Source: Amylibacter sp. (GTDB lineage Bacteria; Pseudomonadota; Alphaproteobacteria; Rhodobacterales; Rhodobacteraceae). Taken from it: a stretch of DNA of 19,003 bases. Below are positions 8,429-15,852 of this stretch, in pieces (the first letter of the stretch is position 1; each line of letters begins with the position of its first letter). The notes under the pieces were generated by a model, which was not told the origin of the DNA, searched no databases, and saw only the letters and a program-made list of their open reading frames with translations. Where the stretch lies: NCBI GenBank assembly GCA_027083485.1, contig JALWOO010000459.1, positions 1 through 19,003 on the forward strand. Reading direction: 5' to 3'. Made by a program: the position numbers and the translations under genes.

Positions 8429-8442
8429 GTTGAACATTCAAC
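8429..8442. repeat. 14-bp palindrome in the mutS-maeB divergent region
   Basis: GTTGAA-CA-TTCAAC is a perfect 6-bp inverted repeat around a 2-base centre in the intergenic region between mutS and maeB. Its size and position suit a dimeric transcription-factor operator, but I recognise no known regulator consensus. It overlaps the rejected mutS ATG at 8437. Confidence 0.35.
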
Positions 8443-8489
8443 TCGGGTAGGTTAGGGATAAATTTCATAAACCAAAAGTGACCGGGTCC

Positions 8490-10748
8490 ATGTCAAACAA
8501 CAACAAAATCACCGCAGAAGAAGCCTTAGCCTACCACCTTGAGCCAAAACCCGGCAAGCTGGAGGTTGTCCCCACCACGGCGATGACTACACAGCGGGAT
8601 TTGTCGCTGGCGTATTCCCCCGGTGTGGCGGTTCCGGTCGAAGCCATCGCCAAGGATCCGGCGACGGCCTATGATTATACGTCCAAGGGCAACATGGTGG
8701 CGGTGATTACCAATGGTACGGCGATTCTGGGCATGGGCAACCTTGGCGCGTTGGCCTCCAAGCCGGTGATGGAGGGAAAATCCGTCCTGTTCAAACGGTT
8801 TGCGGATGTGAATTCGATTGATCTGGAACTGGATACAGAAGACGCGGATGCCTTTATCAATGCTGTGAAACTGATGGGGCCGAGCTTTGGCGGTATCAAT
8901 CTGGAGGATATCAAAGCGCCGGAATGCTTCATTATTGAACAGCAGCTCAAGGAATTGATGGATATTCCGGTGTTTCACGACGATCAGCACGGTACGGCCG
9001 TGATCTGTGCCGCCGGTTTGCTGAATGCGCTGTTGATCAGCGACAAGAAAATCGAAGACGTGAAAATCGTTCTGAACGGTGCAGGGGCAGCAGGGATCGC
9101 CTGTATTGAATTGCTCAAGGCAATGGGGGCGCAGCATAATAATTGCGTGGTTTGTGATACCAAGGGCGTGATCTATCAGGGCCGTACCGAGGGGATGAAC
9201 CAATGGAAATCGGCGCATGCGATTGTCACGGAGAAACGCACATTGCTGGAGGCAATGGAAGGGGCGGATGTATTCCTTGGCGTGTCGGCCAAAGGGGCTG
9301 TAACCGCTGAAATGGTGGCCAGAATGGCCCCGAATCCGGTTATTTTTGCGATGGCGAACCCGGACCCGGAAATCACGCCGGAAGAGGCCCATGCCGTGCG
9401 CGAAGATGCGATTGTGGCGACCGGGCGGTCGGACTATCCCAATCAAATCAACAACGTTCTCTGCTTCCCCTATCTGTTTCGCGGAGCGCTGGATATTCAC
9501 GCCCGTGCCATCAATGACGATATGAAAATTGCCTGTGCCAAGGCTCTGTCGGAACTGGCGCGTCAAGAAGTTCCTGACGTTGTTGCAATGGCTTACGGCA
9601 AGAAGCTCAAGTTCGGGCGCGACTATATTATTCCAACCCCGTTTGACCCGCGCCTGATCGCGGTTATTCCCCCAGCGGTGGCCAAGGCCGGCATGGATAC
9701 CGGCGTTGCGCGGCGTCCGATTGTGGATATGGATGGCTATGAGCTGGACTTGAAATCGCGGCTCGACCCAACTGCGTCATTGTTGCAATCCCTGAACGTG
9801 CGGGCGAAAAATGCACAAGCGCGGATGGTATTTGCAGAAGGCGATGATGAACGCGTTGTGCGCGCCGCCGTTGCCTATTCCCGCAGTGGTTTGGGTAAGG
9901 CAATCGTTGTCGGGCATGAAAAAGAAGTGGCCGAAATGTTGGTGGCTGCCGGTCTGGGCGATGCATTGGAAGATATCGAAATCCACAATGCAGCGACGAC
10001 GGATCATCTGGAACAGTTCCGCGATTACCTTTATGCGCGTTTGCAGCGTAAAGGTTATAATCTGGACGATTGCCACAAGCTCGCCTCGCGGGACCGGCAT
10101 GTATTCTCCGCTTTGCTGGTGGCTCATGGCTATGCAGATGGGATGGTTACAGGTGCCACACGCAAAGCAGCGAGCATTCTGGAGTCCTTGAACTATGTTT
10201 ATGATGCCCGCCCGGGTGACGGGGCTGTCGGTGTCACGGCAATTCTGTATCGCGGTAAGCTGTTGTTCATCGCCGATACACTGGTGCATGAATGGCCAGA
10301 GGCCGAAGATTTGGCGAATATTGCCGAACGCGCCGCCGATGTGGCACGCAAAATGGGGATTGAACCCCGTGTTGCCTTTGTCAGCTTTTCAAACTTTGGT
10401 TATCCGCAATCGGAAAGAGCCGAGAAAATGTCCATGGGTCCGGACGAGCTTGACAAGCGCGGGGTGGATTTCGAATACGATGGGGAAATGACCGTTGATG
10501 TGGCGCTCAATGCGGAAACACTGGCGAAATATCCGTTCTGTCGCCTGTCAGAGCCGGCAAATATATTGGTGGTTCCGGCGCGTCACTCAGCTTCTATTTC
10601 TGTGAAGTTGATGCAGGAAATGGCAGGGGCAACCGTGATCGGGCCGATTCTTTCGGGGATTGATGCGCCGATTAAAATGTGTGCGACCAATTCAACGGTG
10701 GATGATATTTTGAATATGGCGGTAATTGCCGCCTGCGATCACGTATAG
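8490..10748 (+). CDS. maeB: NADP-dependent malic enzyme with C-terminal phosphotransacetylase-like domain
   Basis: This enzyme oxidatively decarboxylates malate to pyruvate with NADP, feeding gluconeogenesis and NADPH supply. The 752-residue product is a two-part protein. Residues about 1-430 are the malic enzyme: RDLSLAYSPGVAVPV with catalytic Tyr42, the EGKSVLFK lysine region, the INLEDIKAPECF metal-binding segment, HDDQHGTA, and the nucleotide-binding NGAGAAGIACIE at 196-206. The rest resembles phosphate acetyltransferase (from about residue 440: ARMVFAEGDDERVVRAA to the end). In the E. coli homologue that domain is allosteric and binds acetyl-CoA rather than catalysing; this is carried over by homology. 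GTG 8478 would add four residues; ATG 8490 is preferred because family members begin there, though neither has a strong ribosome site. A bidirectional terminator follows the stop. Confidence 0.95.
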   Translation: MSNNNKITAEEALAYHLEPKPGKLEVVPTTAMTTQRDLSLAYSPGVAVPVEAIAKDPATAYDYTSKGNMVAVITNGTAILGMGNLGALASKPVMEGKSVLFKRFADVNSIDLELDTEDADAFINAVKLMGPSFGGINLEDIKAPECFIIEQQLKELMDIPVFHDDQHGTAVICAAGLLNALLISDKKIEDVKIVLNGAGAAGIACIELLKAMGAQHNNCVVCDTKGVIYQGRTEGMNQWKSAHAIVTEKRTLLEAMEGADVFLGVSAKGAVTAEMVARMAPNPVIFAMANPDPEITPEEAHAVREDAIVATGRSDYPNQINNVLCFPYLFRGALDIHARAINDDMKIACAKALSELARQEVPDVVAMAYGKKLKFGRDYIIPTPFDPRLIAVIPPAVAKAGMDTGVARRPIVDMDGYELDLKSRLDPTASLLQSLNVRAKNAQARMVFAEGDDERVVRAAVAYSRSGLGKAIVVGHEKEVAEMLVAAGLGDALEDIEIHNAATTDHLEQFRDYLYARLQRKGYNLDDCHKLASRDRHVFSALLVAHGYADGMVTGATRKAASILESLNYVYDARPGDGAVGVTAILYRGKLLFIADTLVHEWPEAEDLANIAERAADVARKMGIEPRVAFVSFSNFGYPQSERAEKMSMGPDELDKRGVDFEYDGEMTVDVALNAETLAKYPFCRLSEPANILVVPARHSASISVKLMQEMAGATVIGPILSGIDAPIKMCATNSTVDDILNMAVIAACDHV

Positions 10749-10756
10749 GGATATAA

Positions 10757-10780
10757 AAAAGGGGCCGCGTGGCCCCTTTT
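10757..10780. terminator. Bidirectional intrinsic terminator between maeB and dnaJ
   Basis: AAAAGGGGCC, loop GCGT and GGCCCCTTTT form a perfect 10-bp inverted repeat with an A-run on one side and a T-run on the other, so it can terminate both converging transcripts. It starts 8 bases after the maeB stop and ends immediately beyond the dnaJ stop. Confidence 0.9.
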
Positions 10781-10781
10781 G

Positions 10782-11930
10782 TTAACTTTTCATGCTTTCC
10801 CAGAAATGCTTGACCTTGCCAAAGAAGTTCTCGCTTTCCGGACTGTTATCCTCGCTCAGCTTTTCAAATTCGCGTAACAGCTCTTTTTGTTTCGAGGTCA
10901 GGTTGACCGGCGTTTCAACAGCCATTTCCAAAAACAGATCGCCTGACATGCTGGAACGCAGTGCCGGCATGCCTTTGCCTTTCAGCCGCATTTGTTTGCC
11001 GGATTGCGAACCTGCCGGGATTTTGACACGGCTTTTGCCGCCATCTATTGTTGGCACCTCTATTTCCCCACCCAGGGCCGCGGTGGCCATGGAAACAGGG
11101 ATTCGGCAGAACAGGTTTGGCCCTTCGCGTTCGAAAATAGGGTGATCTTTGACTTCAATGAAAATGTAAAGATCGCCGCTTGGACCACTGCGCAACCCGG
11201 CCTCGCCTTCACCAGCGAGCCGAATGCGTGTGCCGGTTTCAACGCCGGCAGGAATATTGACGCTCAGGGAACGTTCGCGTTGCTTTCGGCCGCTTCCGGA
11301 ACAATCCGAACAAGGATTTGTGATGATTTGACCGCGCCCAGAACAGGTGGGACAGGTACGCTCTACGGTAAAGAAACCCTGTTGCGCGCGGACCTTGCCC
11401 ATACCCGAGCAGGTCGGGCAATTGGCCGGTTCGGTGCCATTATCGGATCCGGTACCGTCACAACTGTCACATGCGACGGAGGAGGTTACCGAAATGGTTT
11501 GCTGTTTGCCTGTGAAAGCCTCTTCGAGGGAAATCGACAGGTTATAACGCAGATCAGAACCGCGCGTTGCCCGTTGACCACCGCCGCGACGACCACCGCC
11601 CCCGCCAAAAGAGCCGAACAAATCATCGAAAACATCAGAAAAGGCAGATGCAAAATCGCCATTTCCCTGGTTGAAACCGGGATGACCTCCGCCGCCCATA
11701 CCGCCTTCGAATGCGGCATGACCGTATCGGTCATAGGCTGCTTTTTTGTCATCGTCTTTCAGGATTTCGTAAGCTTCGTTTACTTCTTTAAACTCGGCTT
11801 CTGCATTTGGATTATCCGTATTACGGTCCGGATGTAATTCCATGGCTTTCTTGCGAAAACCTTTTTTAATCTCGACTTTCGTTGCCGTTTTCGAAACACC
11901 GAGTAGTTCGTAATAGTCACGCTTTGCCAT
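10782..11930 (-). CDS. dnaJ: Chaperone protein DnaJ (Hsp40)
   Basis: DnaJ delivers substrates to DnaK and stimulates its ATPase. The 382-residue type I protein has all domains: the J domain (1-70) with HPD at 33-35, a Gly/Phe-rich linker (about 75-122), a zinc-finger domain with four CxxCxGxG repeats starting at C154, C171, C193 and C207, and the C-terminal substrate-binding beta domains ending near ESMKS. ATG 11930 is preceded by TGGAGG about four bases away, a strong ribosome site. It lies 64 bases after dnaK in the same transcript, separated by a perfect hairpin. Its stop abuts the terminator shared with maeB. Confidence 0.98.
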   Translation of the reverse strand: MAKRDYYELLGVSKTATKVEIKKGFRKKAMELHPDRNTDNPNAEAEFKEVNEAYEILKDDDKKAAYDRYGHAAFEGGMGGGGHPGFNQGNGDFASAFSDVFDDLFGSFGGGGGRRGGGQRATRGSDLRYNLSISLEEAFTGKQQTISVTSSVACDSCDGTGSDNGTEPANCPTCSGMGKVRAQQGFFTVERTCPTCSGRGQIITNPCSDCSGSGRKQRERSLSVNIPAGVETGTRIRLAGEGEAGLRSGPSGDLYIFIEVKDHPIFEREGPNLFCRIPVSMATAALGGEIEVPTIDGGKSRVKIPAGSQSGKQMRLKGKGMPALRSSMSGDLFLEMAVETPVNLTSKQKELLREFEKLSEDNSPESENFFGKVKHFWESMKS

Positions 11931-11944
11931 ATCGCCTCCACGTT

Positions 11945-11976
11945 TCGCGATGGCTGATCGAAATCAGCCATCGCGA
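11945..11976 (-). promoter_or_regulatory. Perfect 14-bp hairpin in the dnaK-dnaJ intergenic region
   Basis: In transcript sense, TCGCGATGGCTGAT, loop TTCG and ATCAGCCATCGCGA form an uninterrupted 14-bp stem. It starts about 18 bases after the dnaK stop and ends 14 bases before the dnaJ ATG, just ahead of the GGAGG ribosome site. No U-run follows, so it is not a standard intrinsic terminator. It may protect the 3' end of dnaK mRNA, act as a processing site, or tune dnaJ expression; those roles are inference. Confidence 0.75.
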
Positions 11977-11994
11977 TTTGGCTTGGGTCAAAGA

Positions 11995-13914
11995 TTAGCG
12001 GTCGTTCTTGCCGAGGTCTTCGAAATCGGCATCCACAATATCTTCGTCTACGGGTTTTGGCCCATCGTCTTCCATGCCGTCCATTTCAGGCGCGCCGGTT
12101 TCTTCGGCTTGCGCTTTATAGATGGCCTCACCGAGCTTCATTGCGGCTTCGGTCAAGTCTTGCGAGCGTGCTTTGATGCTGGAGGCATTGTCTGTTTCCA
12201 GAGTTTCCTTCAGCGCCTTGATTGAAAGCTCTATCACCTCGACGGTTGAAGGATCAACCTTGTCGCTGTGCTCTTCCAAAGATTTCTCGGTGCCGTGAAT
12301 GAGGCTTTCGGCCTGGTTCTTGGCTTCGATCAATTCTTTGCGCTCTTTATCCGCCTCGGCATTTTCCTCGGCTTCTTTGACCATTTTCTCGATGTCATCT
12401 TCAGACAGACCACCGGAGGCCTGAATGGTGATTTTGTGCTCTTTGCCGGTGCCTTTGTCTTTGGCGCTTACGGACACGATGCCGTTTGCGTCAATGTCAA
12501 AGGTGACTTCGATTTGTGGCATACCACGTGGTGCAGGCGGAATGTCTTCCAGGTTGAACTGACCCAGAATTTTATTGTCCGCTGCCATTTCCCGTTCACC
12601 CTGGAAAACCCGGATTGTCACGGCGCTCTGGTTATCCTCGGCGGTCGAGAAAATCTGCGATTTCTTGGTCGGGATCGTGGTGTTACGATCAATCAGACGT
12701 GTGAACAGGCCACCAAGGGTTTCAATACCCAAGGACAGAGGAGTCACATCCAGCAGAACCACATCTTTGACGTCGCCTTGCAGAATACCGGCTTGAATGG
12801 CGGCACCCATGGCAACAACTTCATCAGGGTTAACCCCTTTGTGTGGCTCTTTGCCAAAGAAAGCGGTCACTTCTTCGATCACTTTCGGCATACGGGTCAT
12901 ACCGCCGACCAGGATCACTTCGTCGATTTCGTCTTTGGTCACACCGGCATCCTTCAATGCGGCGGCACAAGGTTTCATCGTACGTTTGATCAGATCGCTT
13001 ACCAGGCTTTCAAGTTTTGCCCGTGTCAATTTCAACACAAGGTGCAAAGGCTGGCCGGATTTACCGTCCATAGAGATAAACGGCTGGTTGATTTCTGTTT
13101 GAGCAGACGAAGACAATTCGATCTTGGCTTTCTCGGCAGCTTCTTTCAGCCGTTGCAGAGCCATCTTGTCTTTGGTCAGATCAACGCCGTTTTCCTTTTT
13201 GAACTCGTCAGCAAGGTATTTCACGATGCGCATGTCAAAGTCTTCGCCGCCCAGCGATGTATCGCCGTTTGTCGATTTTACTTCGAACAGACCTTCGTCG
13301 ATCTCCAGAATCGATACGTCGAATGTACCACCACCAAGGTCATAAACCGCGATGGTTTTCCCGCCTTCTTTGTCCAGACCATAGGCCAGCGCAGCAGCGG
13401 TAGGCTCGTTGATGATCCGCAGCACATTCAGACCGGCAATTTTACCGGCATCTTTGGTTGCCTGACGTTGAGCATCGTTAAAGTAAGCCGGAACGGTGAT
13501 TACGGCCTCCGATACTGTTTCGCCCAGATAGCTTTCGGCGGTTTCTTTCATTTTACCCAGAATGAAACCGGAAATCTGGCTCGGAGAGTATTTTTCCCCG
13601 TTTACTTCTACCCATGCATCCCCATTGCCGCCATCGACAATTTTATAGGGCAGGTGTTTCATTTCGCGTTTTACAGCAGGGTCGTTTACCGAGCGCCCGA
13701 TCAACCGTTTGATTGCAAACAGTGTGTTTTCAGGGTTGGTTACGGCTTGGCGTTTTGCAGCTTGTCCGACCAGTCTCTCGTCGTCTGTAAATGCGACGAT
13801 AGACGGGGTTGTGCGTGCGCCCTCTGCATTTTCGATAACTTTCGGTTGTGATCCGTCCATGACGGCAACACAGGAGTTCGTTGTACCTAGATCAATACCA
13901 ATTACTTTGGCCAT
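11995..13914 (-). CDS. dnaK: Molecular chaperone DnaK (Hsp70)
   Basis: DnaK is the ATP-dependent Hsp70 that binds exposed hydrophobic peptides, cycling with DnaJ and GrpE. The 639-residue product has the N-terminal ATPase domain: [13 protein letters not shown] at the start, the [16 protein letters not shown] block, [18 protein letters not shown], and [13 protein letters not shown]. The linker [14 protein letters not shown] opens the substrate-binding domain, and a helical lid ends in a long acidic tail finishing [15 protein letters not shown] 13914 is preceded by AAGGAAA. An RpoH-type promoter lies about 100 bases upstream, and a leader inverted repeat sits between the promoter and the gene. 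Cotranscribed with dnaJ. Length and motifs are standard. Confidence 0.99.
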   Translation of the reverse strand: MAKVIGIDLGTTNSCVAVMDGSQPKVIENAEGARTTPSIVAFTDDERLVGQAAKRQAVTNPENTLFAIKRLIGRSVNDPAVKREMKHLPYKIVDGGNGDAWVEVNGEKYSPSQISGFILGKMKETAESYLGETVSEAVITVPAYFNDAQRQATKDAGKIAGLNVLRIINEPTAAALAYGLDKEGGKTIAVYDLGGGTFDVSILEIDEGLFEVKSTNGDTSLGGEDFDMRIVKYLADEFKKENGVDLTKDKMALQRLKEAAEKAKIELSSSAQTEINQPFISMDGKSGQPLHLVLKLTRAKLESLVSDLIKRTMKPCAAALKDAGVTKDEIDEVILVGGMTRMPKVIEEVTAFFGKEPHKGVNPDEVVAMGAAIQAGILQGDVKDVVLLDVTPLSLGIETLGGLFTRLIDRNTTIPTKKSQIFSTAEDNQSAVTIRVFQGEREMAADNKILGQFNLEDIPPAPRGMPQIEVTFDIDANGIVSVSAKDKGTGKEHKITIQASGGLSEDDIEKMVKEAEENAEADKERKELIEAKNQAESLIHGTEKSLEEHSDKVDPSTVEVIELSIKALKETLETDNASSIKARSQDLTEAAMKLGEAIYKAQAEETGAPEMDGMEDDGPKPVDEDIVDADFEDLGKNDR

Positions 13915-13978
13915 TTAGTTTTCCTTTCTTGGCGATGTTGGAATTCAGGCCCGCATTCGGCGCCTTTTTCCATCCCAT

Positions 13979-14002
13979 ATTGAACCCACTAAACGGTTCA
14001 AT
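13979..14002 (-). promoter_or_regulatory. Inverted repeat in the dnaK 5' leader
   Basis: ATTGAACC (13979-13986) and GGTTCAAT (13995-14002) are perfect 8-bp arms around an 8-base spacer. They lie just downstream of the predicted dnaK transcription start, so they could be a DNA operator or an RNA hairpin at the 5' end of the transcript. The sequence does not match CIRCE. Confidence 0.5.
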
Positions 14003-14014
14003 TTCCATTGACCG

Positions 14015-14044
14015 TATATAGGAGCGGTTTAGGCGTCCTGCAAG
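14015..14044 (-). promoter_or_regulatory. RpoH (sigma-32)-type heat-shock promoter of dnaKJ
   Basis: On the minus strand CTTG (14044-14041) and CCTATATA (14022-14015) are separated by 18 bases. This fits the alphaproteobacterial RpoH consensus, roughly CTTG-N17/18-CYTATnT. The predicted start site is near 14008, giving a leader of about 95 bases before dnaK. Confidence 0.72.
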
Positions 14045-14054
14045 CATTCAAACA

Positions 14055-14083
14055 AAAATTTCGACGGTAGTCCGTCATTTTTT
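14055..14083. terminator. Terminator-like hairpin between the ABC permease and dnaK
   Basis: GACGG, loop TAGT and CCGTC (14063-14076) form a 5-bp stem flanked by AAAAATTT on the left and ATTTTTTT on the right. On the minus strand it lies 26 bases after the permease stop and would end that transcript before the dnaK promoter, with four bases between stem and U-run. The plus-strand orientation has the cleaner U-run. Confidence 0.5.
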
Positions 14084-14101
14084 TATATTTCAATCCCGCG
14101 A

Positions 14102-14920
14102 TTAACGGCCTGCAGCCCAGCTCTCTGAAACATATTTACGGGACCAGTGTTCCAGCATTAAACCCAGCACGACAAGTACACAAATTACGTATACGGGATA
14201 CATCAAGTCGGTTCGGTGCGCCGTGTAATTTACGAAGGCTGCACCTCGTGCCTGATCAATGGTATGAAACAGGGGATTCCACGTGAAATAGGGCAGAGTA
14301 TATGAAGGGATTGTATTTGCCAGAACCATTTTACCGCTAAAGATCATATTGGCGCGCAAATAGACCTTGTTCACGACCTTCATTGTTTCCGGCATATACG
14401 GGTTAACCGATAAAAACACGAGCCCAATGGCAATGCCGGACCCCCAAGCCAACAGCAGGCAAAGGGCCATCAGTTTAAGGTTATAAACTGTAAACGGGTC
14501 AATCAACACATTCGCAATAAAGGCGATGACAATAATTGCCAAAACCTGAATGTACAAAGCCGTCAATGCGCCGGAAACGATCATCATCAATGTTGTGATC
14601 GGGGCATGTTTCAACATCGGGTTTGTCGCAGAGCCACTACTAACGGCAGAGATCGATTTATTATGAGTCATATAGAGAAAAACACCGGACATCACATAAA
14701 GCACAAAGCTGCCGCGCACAGCAAAGCTGCGCATGCCCAGAAATTGAATCATGAAGTAAAAGAAAATAACCATCATCGAAGCTTGCAAAACTTCCAGCAA
14801 CAAAGCCTGCACGGCGCTGCGTTTGGATTTTCGCACATTATTGACGACGGTGTGATAAACCAGCGTTGAAAATTCGAACAATCCCATAAAGGTATTCGAA
14901 AAGGAGGAGCTTGCTTTCAT
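14102..14920 (-). CDS. ABC-2 type polysaccharide export permease (KpsM/Wzm-like)
   Basis: This 272-residue protein resembles inner-membrane permeases that export capsular polysaccharide or O-antigen. A short cytoplasmic N-terminus with a basic cluster (NNVRKSKRSAVQ) leads to about six hydrophobic segments at roughly 42-62, 68-86, 107-125, 124-141, 148-172 and 240-258. The NPMLKHAPI segment after the second helix and FTWNPLFHTIDQARGAAF before the last are typical of this permease class. The matching ATPase is not adjacent: upstream lies the divergent cysQ and downstream dnaKJ. The ribosome site before ATG 14920 is weak (AAGAG close to the start). The class is confident; which glycan is moved is not known. 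Confidence 0.82.
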   Translation of the reverse strand: MKASSSFSNTFMGLFEFSTLVYHTVVNNVRKSKRSAVQALLLEVLQASMMVIFFYFMIQFLGMRSFAVRGSFVLYVMSGVFLYMTHNKSISAVSSGSATNPMLKHAPITTLMMIVSGALTALYIQVLAIIVIAFIANVLIDPFTVYNLKLMALCLLLAWGSGIAIGLVFLSVNPYMPETMKVVNKVYLRANMIFSGKMVLANTIPSYTLPYFTWNPLFHTIDQARGAAFVNYTAHRTDLMYPVYVICVLVVLGLMLEHWSRKYVSESWAAGR

Positions 14921-14947
14921 GACTCTTCTATATGCCTGCCAATATCC

Positions 14948-14978
14948 AAGCGGTGTTTTTCACCACTTGCTGTTTTTT
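14948..14978 (+). terminator. Terminator-like hairpin upstream of cysQ
   Basis: AAGCGGTG, loop TTTTT and CACCACTT form an 8-bp stem with one mismatch, followed after four bases by six Ts. On the plus strand this resembles an intrinsic terminator, yet no plus-strand gene precedes it; it lies between the divergent permease and cysQ starts. It could be a leader attenuator, the end of a short transcript, or chance. Confidence 0.35.
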
Positions 14979-15054
14979 GTTATCAAGACCATAACGTTTT
15001 TTAACCCAATCTGCAACAAATCGCTGAATTCCAAGCGTAGTAAAGGTTATATTT

Positions 15055-15852
15055 ATGAACAAACAGGAAATTTGTACCGTTTTTCGCAAACTCTCGATCG
15101 AGGCAGGTGCGAAGATTATGGAAATTTATAATCGCGATGATTTTGAAGTGAAATCCAAAGCTGATGACAGTCCGGTAACAATAGCGGACGAAACCGCGGA
15201 TGCGCATATTTCTGCCGGTTTGCGGGCGGCTTTCCCTGATATTGCTTTGGTAACGGAAGAACAGTCAGACACGCATGGATTTGAGGGAAACACATTTATT
15301 ATTGTGGACCCGCTGGATGGAACCAAAGAGTTCATTCATCGGCGCGGTGATTTTACCGTGAATATTGCTTTGGTCGAAGACGGTATTCCCACCTTGGGCG
15401 TGGTCTATGCACCTGCCAAAAAACGCCTGTTTCTGACGGATGCTCAGGGTAAATCCCATGAGGAGCTTGGCGAGCACAATCCGGATCAACCAGGAGAAAC
15501 CAAGGAAATTCATGTTTCAACGCCGGATGAAAATGCTTTGATTGTTGTGGCATCAAAATCGCACCTGACACAGGAAACCAAGGATTACATTGCCAAATAC
15601 AATGTGGCTGATAGTGCCAGTGCGGGGTCGTCGCTGAAATTCTGTCTGGTTGCCACTGGTGAAGCGGATATTTACCCGCGTGTCGGGCGCACAATGGAAT
15701 GGGATACTGCGGCGGGGCAGGCCGTGTTGCAGGGGGCAGGCGGGCGGGTTGTCCGGTTTGATAACCATCAGCCGCTTACCTATGGTAAACCGATTTTCGA
15801 AAATCCGTATTTCATCGCCTATGCACCGGGCATCACGTTGCAAGAGGCCTGA
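15055..15852 (+). CDS. cysQ: 3'(2'),5'-bisphosphate nucleotidase CysQ
   Basis: CysQ removes the 3'-phosphate from PAP, the by-product of PAPS-using sulfotransferases and PAPS reduction, and belongs to the lithium-sensitive inositol-monophosphatase superfamily. The 265-residue product shows the metal-site motifs in order: the KADDSPVTIADETAD segment, EEQ at about 68-70, DPLDGTKEF at 85-93 and WDTAAGQAVL at 216-225, plus the GSSLKFCLVATGEADIYPR segment typical of CysQ. ATG 15055 has AAAGG nine bases upstream. The stop is directly followed by the kdsB ATG with no gap, so it heads a coupled cluster with kdsB and a glycosyltransferase. A different sugar-phosphate substrate cannot be excluded from sequence alone. 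Confidence 0.92.
   Translation: MNKQEICTVFRKLSIEAGAKIMEIYNRDDFEVKSKADDSPVTIADETADAHISAGLRAAFPDIALVTEEQSDTHGFEGNTFIIVDPLDGTKEFIHRRGDFTVNIALVEDGIPTLGVVYAPAKKRLFLTDAQGKSHEELGEHNPDQPGETKEIHVSTPDENALIVVASKSHLTQETKDYIAKYNVADSASAGSSLKFCLVATGEADIYPRVGRTMEWDTAAGQAVLQGAGGRVVRFDNHQPLTYGKPIFENPYFIAYAPGITLQEA

Noticed and set aside
8971..8980. Possible parS site (TGTTTCACG) in maeB; similar half-sites at 6930 and 17719
   Set aside because: Only one half of the TGTTTCACGTGAAACA palindrome is present in each, and all three lie inside coding sequence. No full parS was seen in the window.
8526..9566. 346-codon open frame antisense to maeB
   Set aside because: Shadow of the maeB reading frame; composition rich in His, Arg and Ile without recognisable domains.
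10992..11837. 281-codon open frame antisense to dnaJ
   Set aside because: Covers the zinc-finger and J-domain coding region in antisense; no ribosome site or family resemblance.
11780..11971. 63-codon frame starting inside the dnaK-dnaJ hairpin
   Set aside because: Its ATG is buried in the stem and most of the frame overlaps dnaJ in another frame; it is better explained by the hairpin sequence.
12268..13851. 527-codon open frame antisense to dnaK
   Set aside because: It lies entirely opposite dnaK. Long antisense frames across dnaK are a known by-product of its codon use; the translation is rich in Phe, His and Cys and matches no family I recognise.
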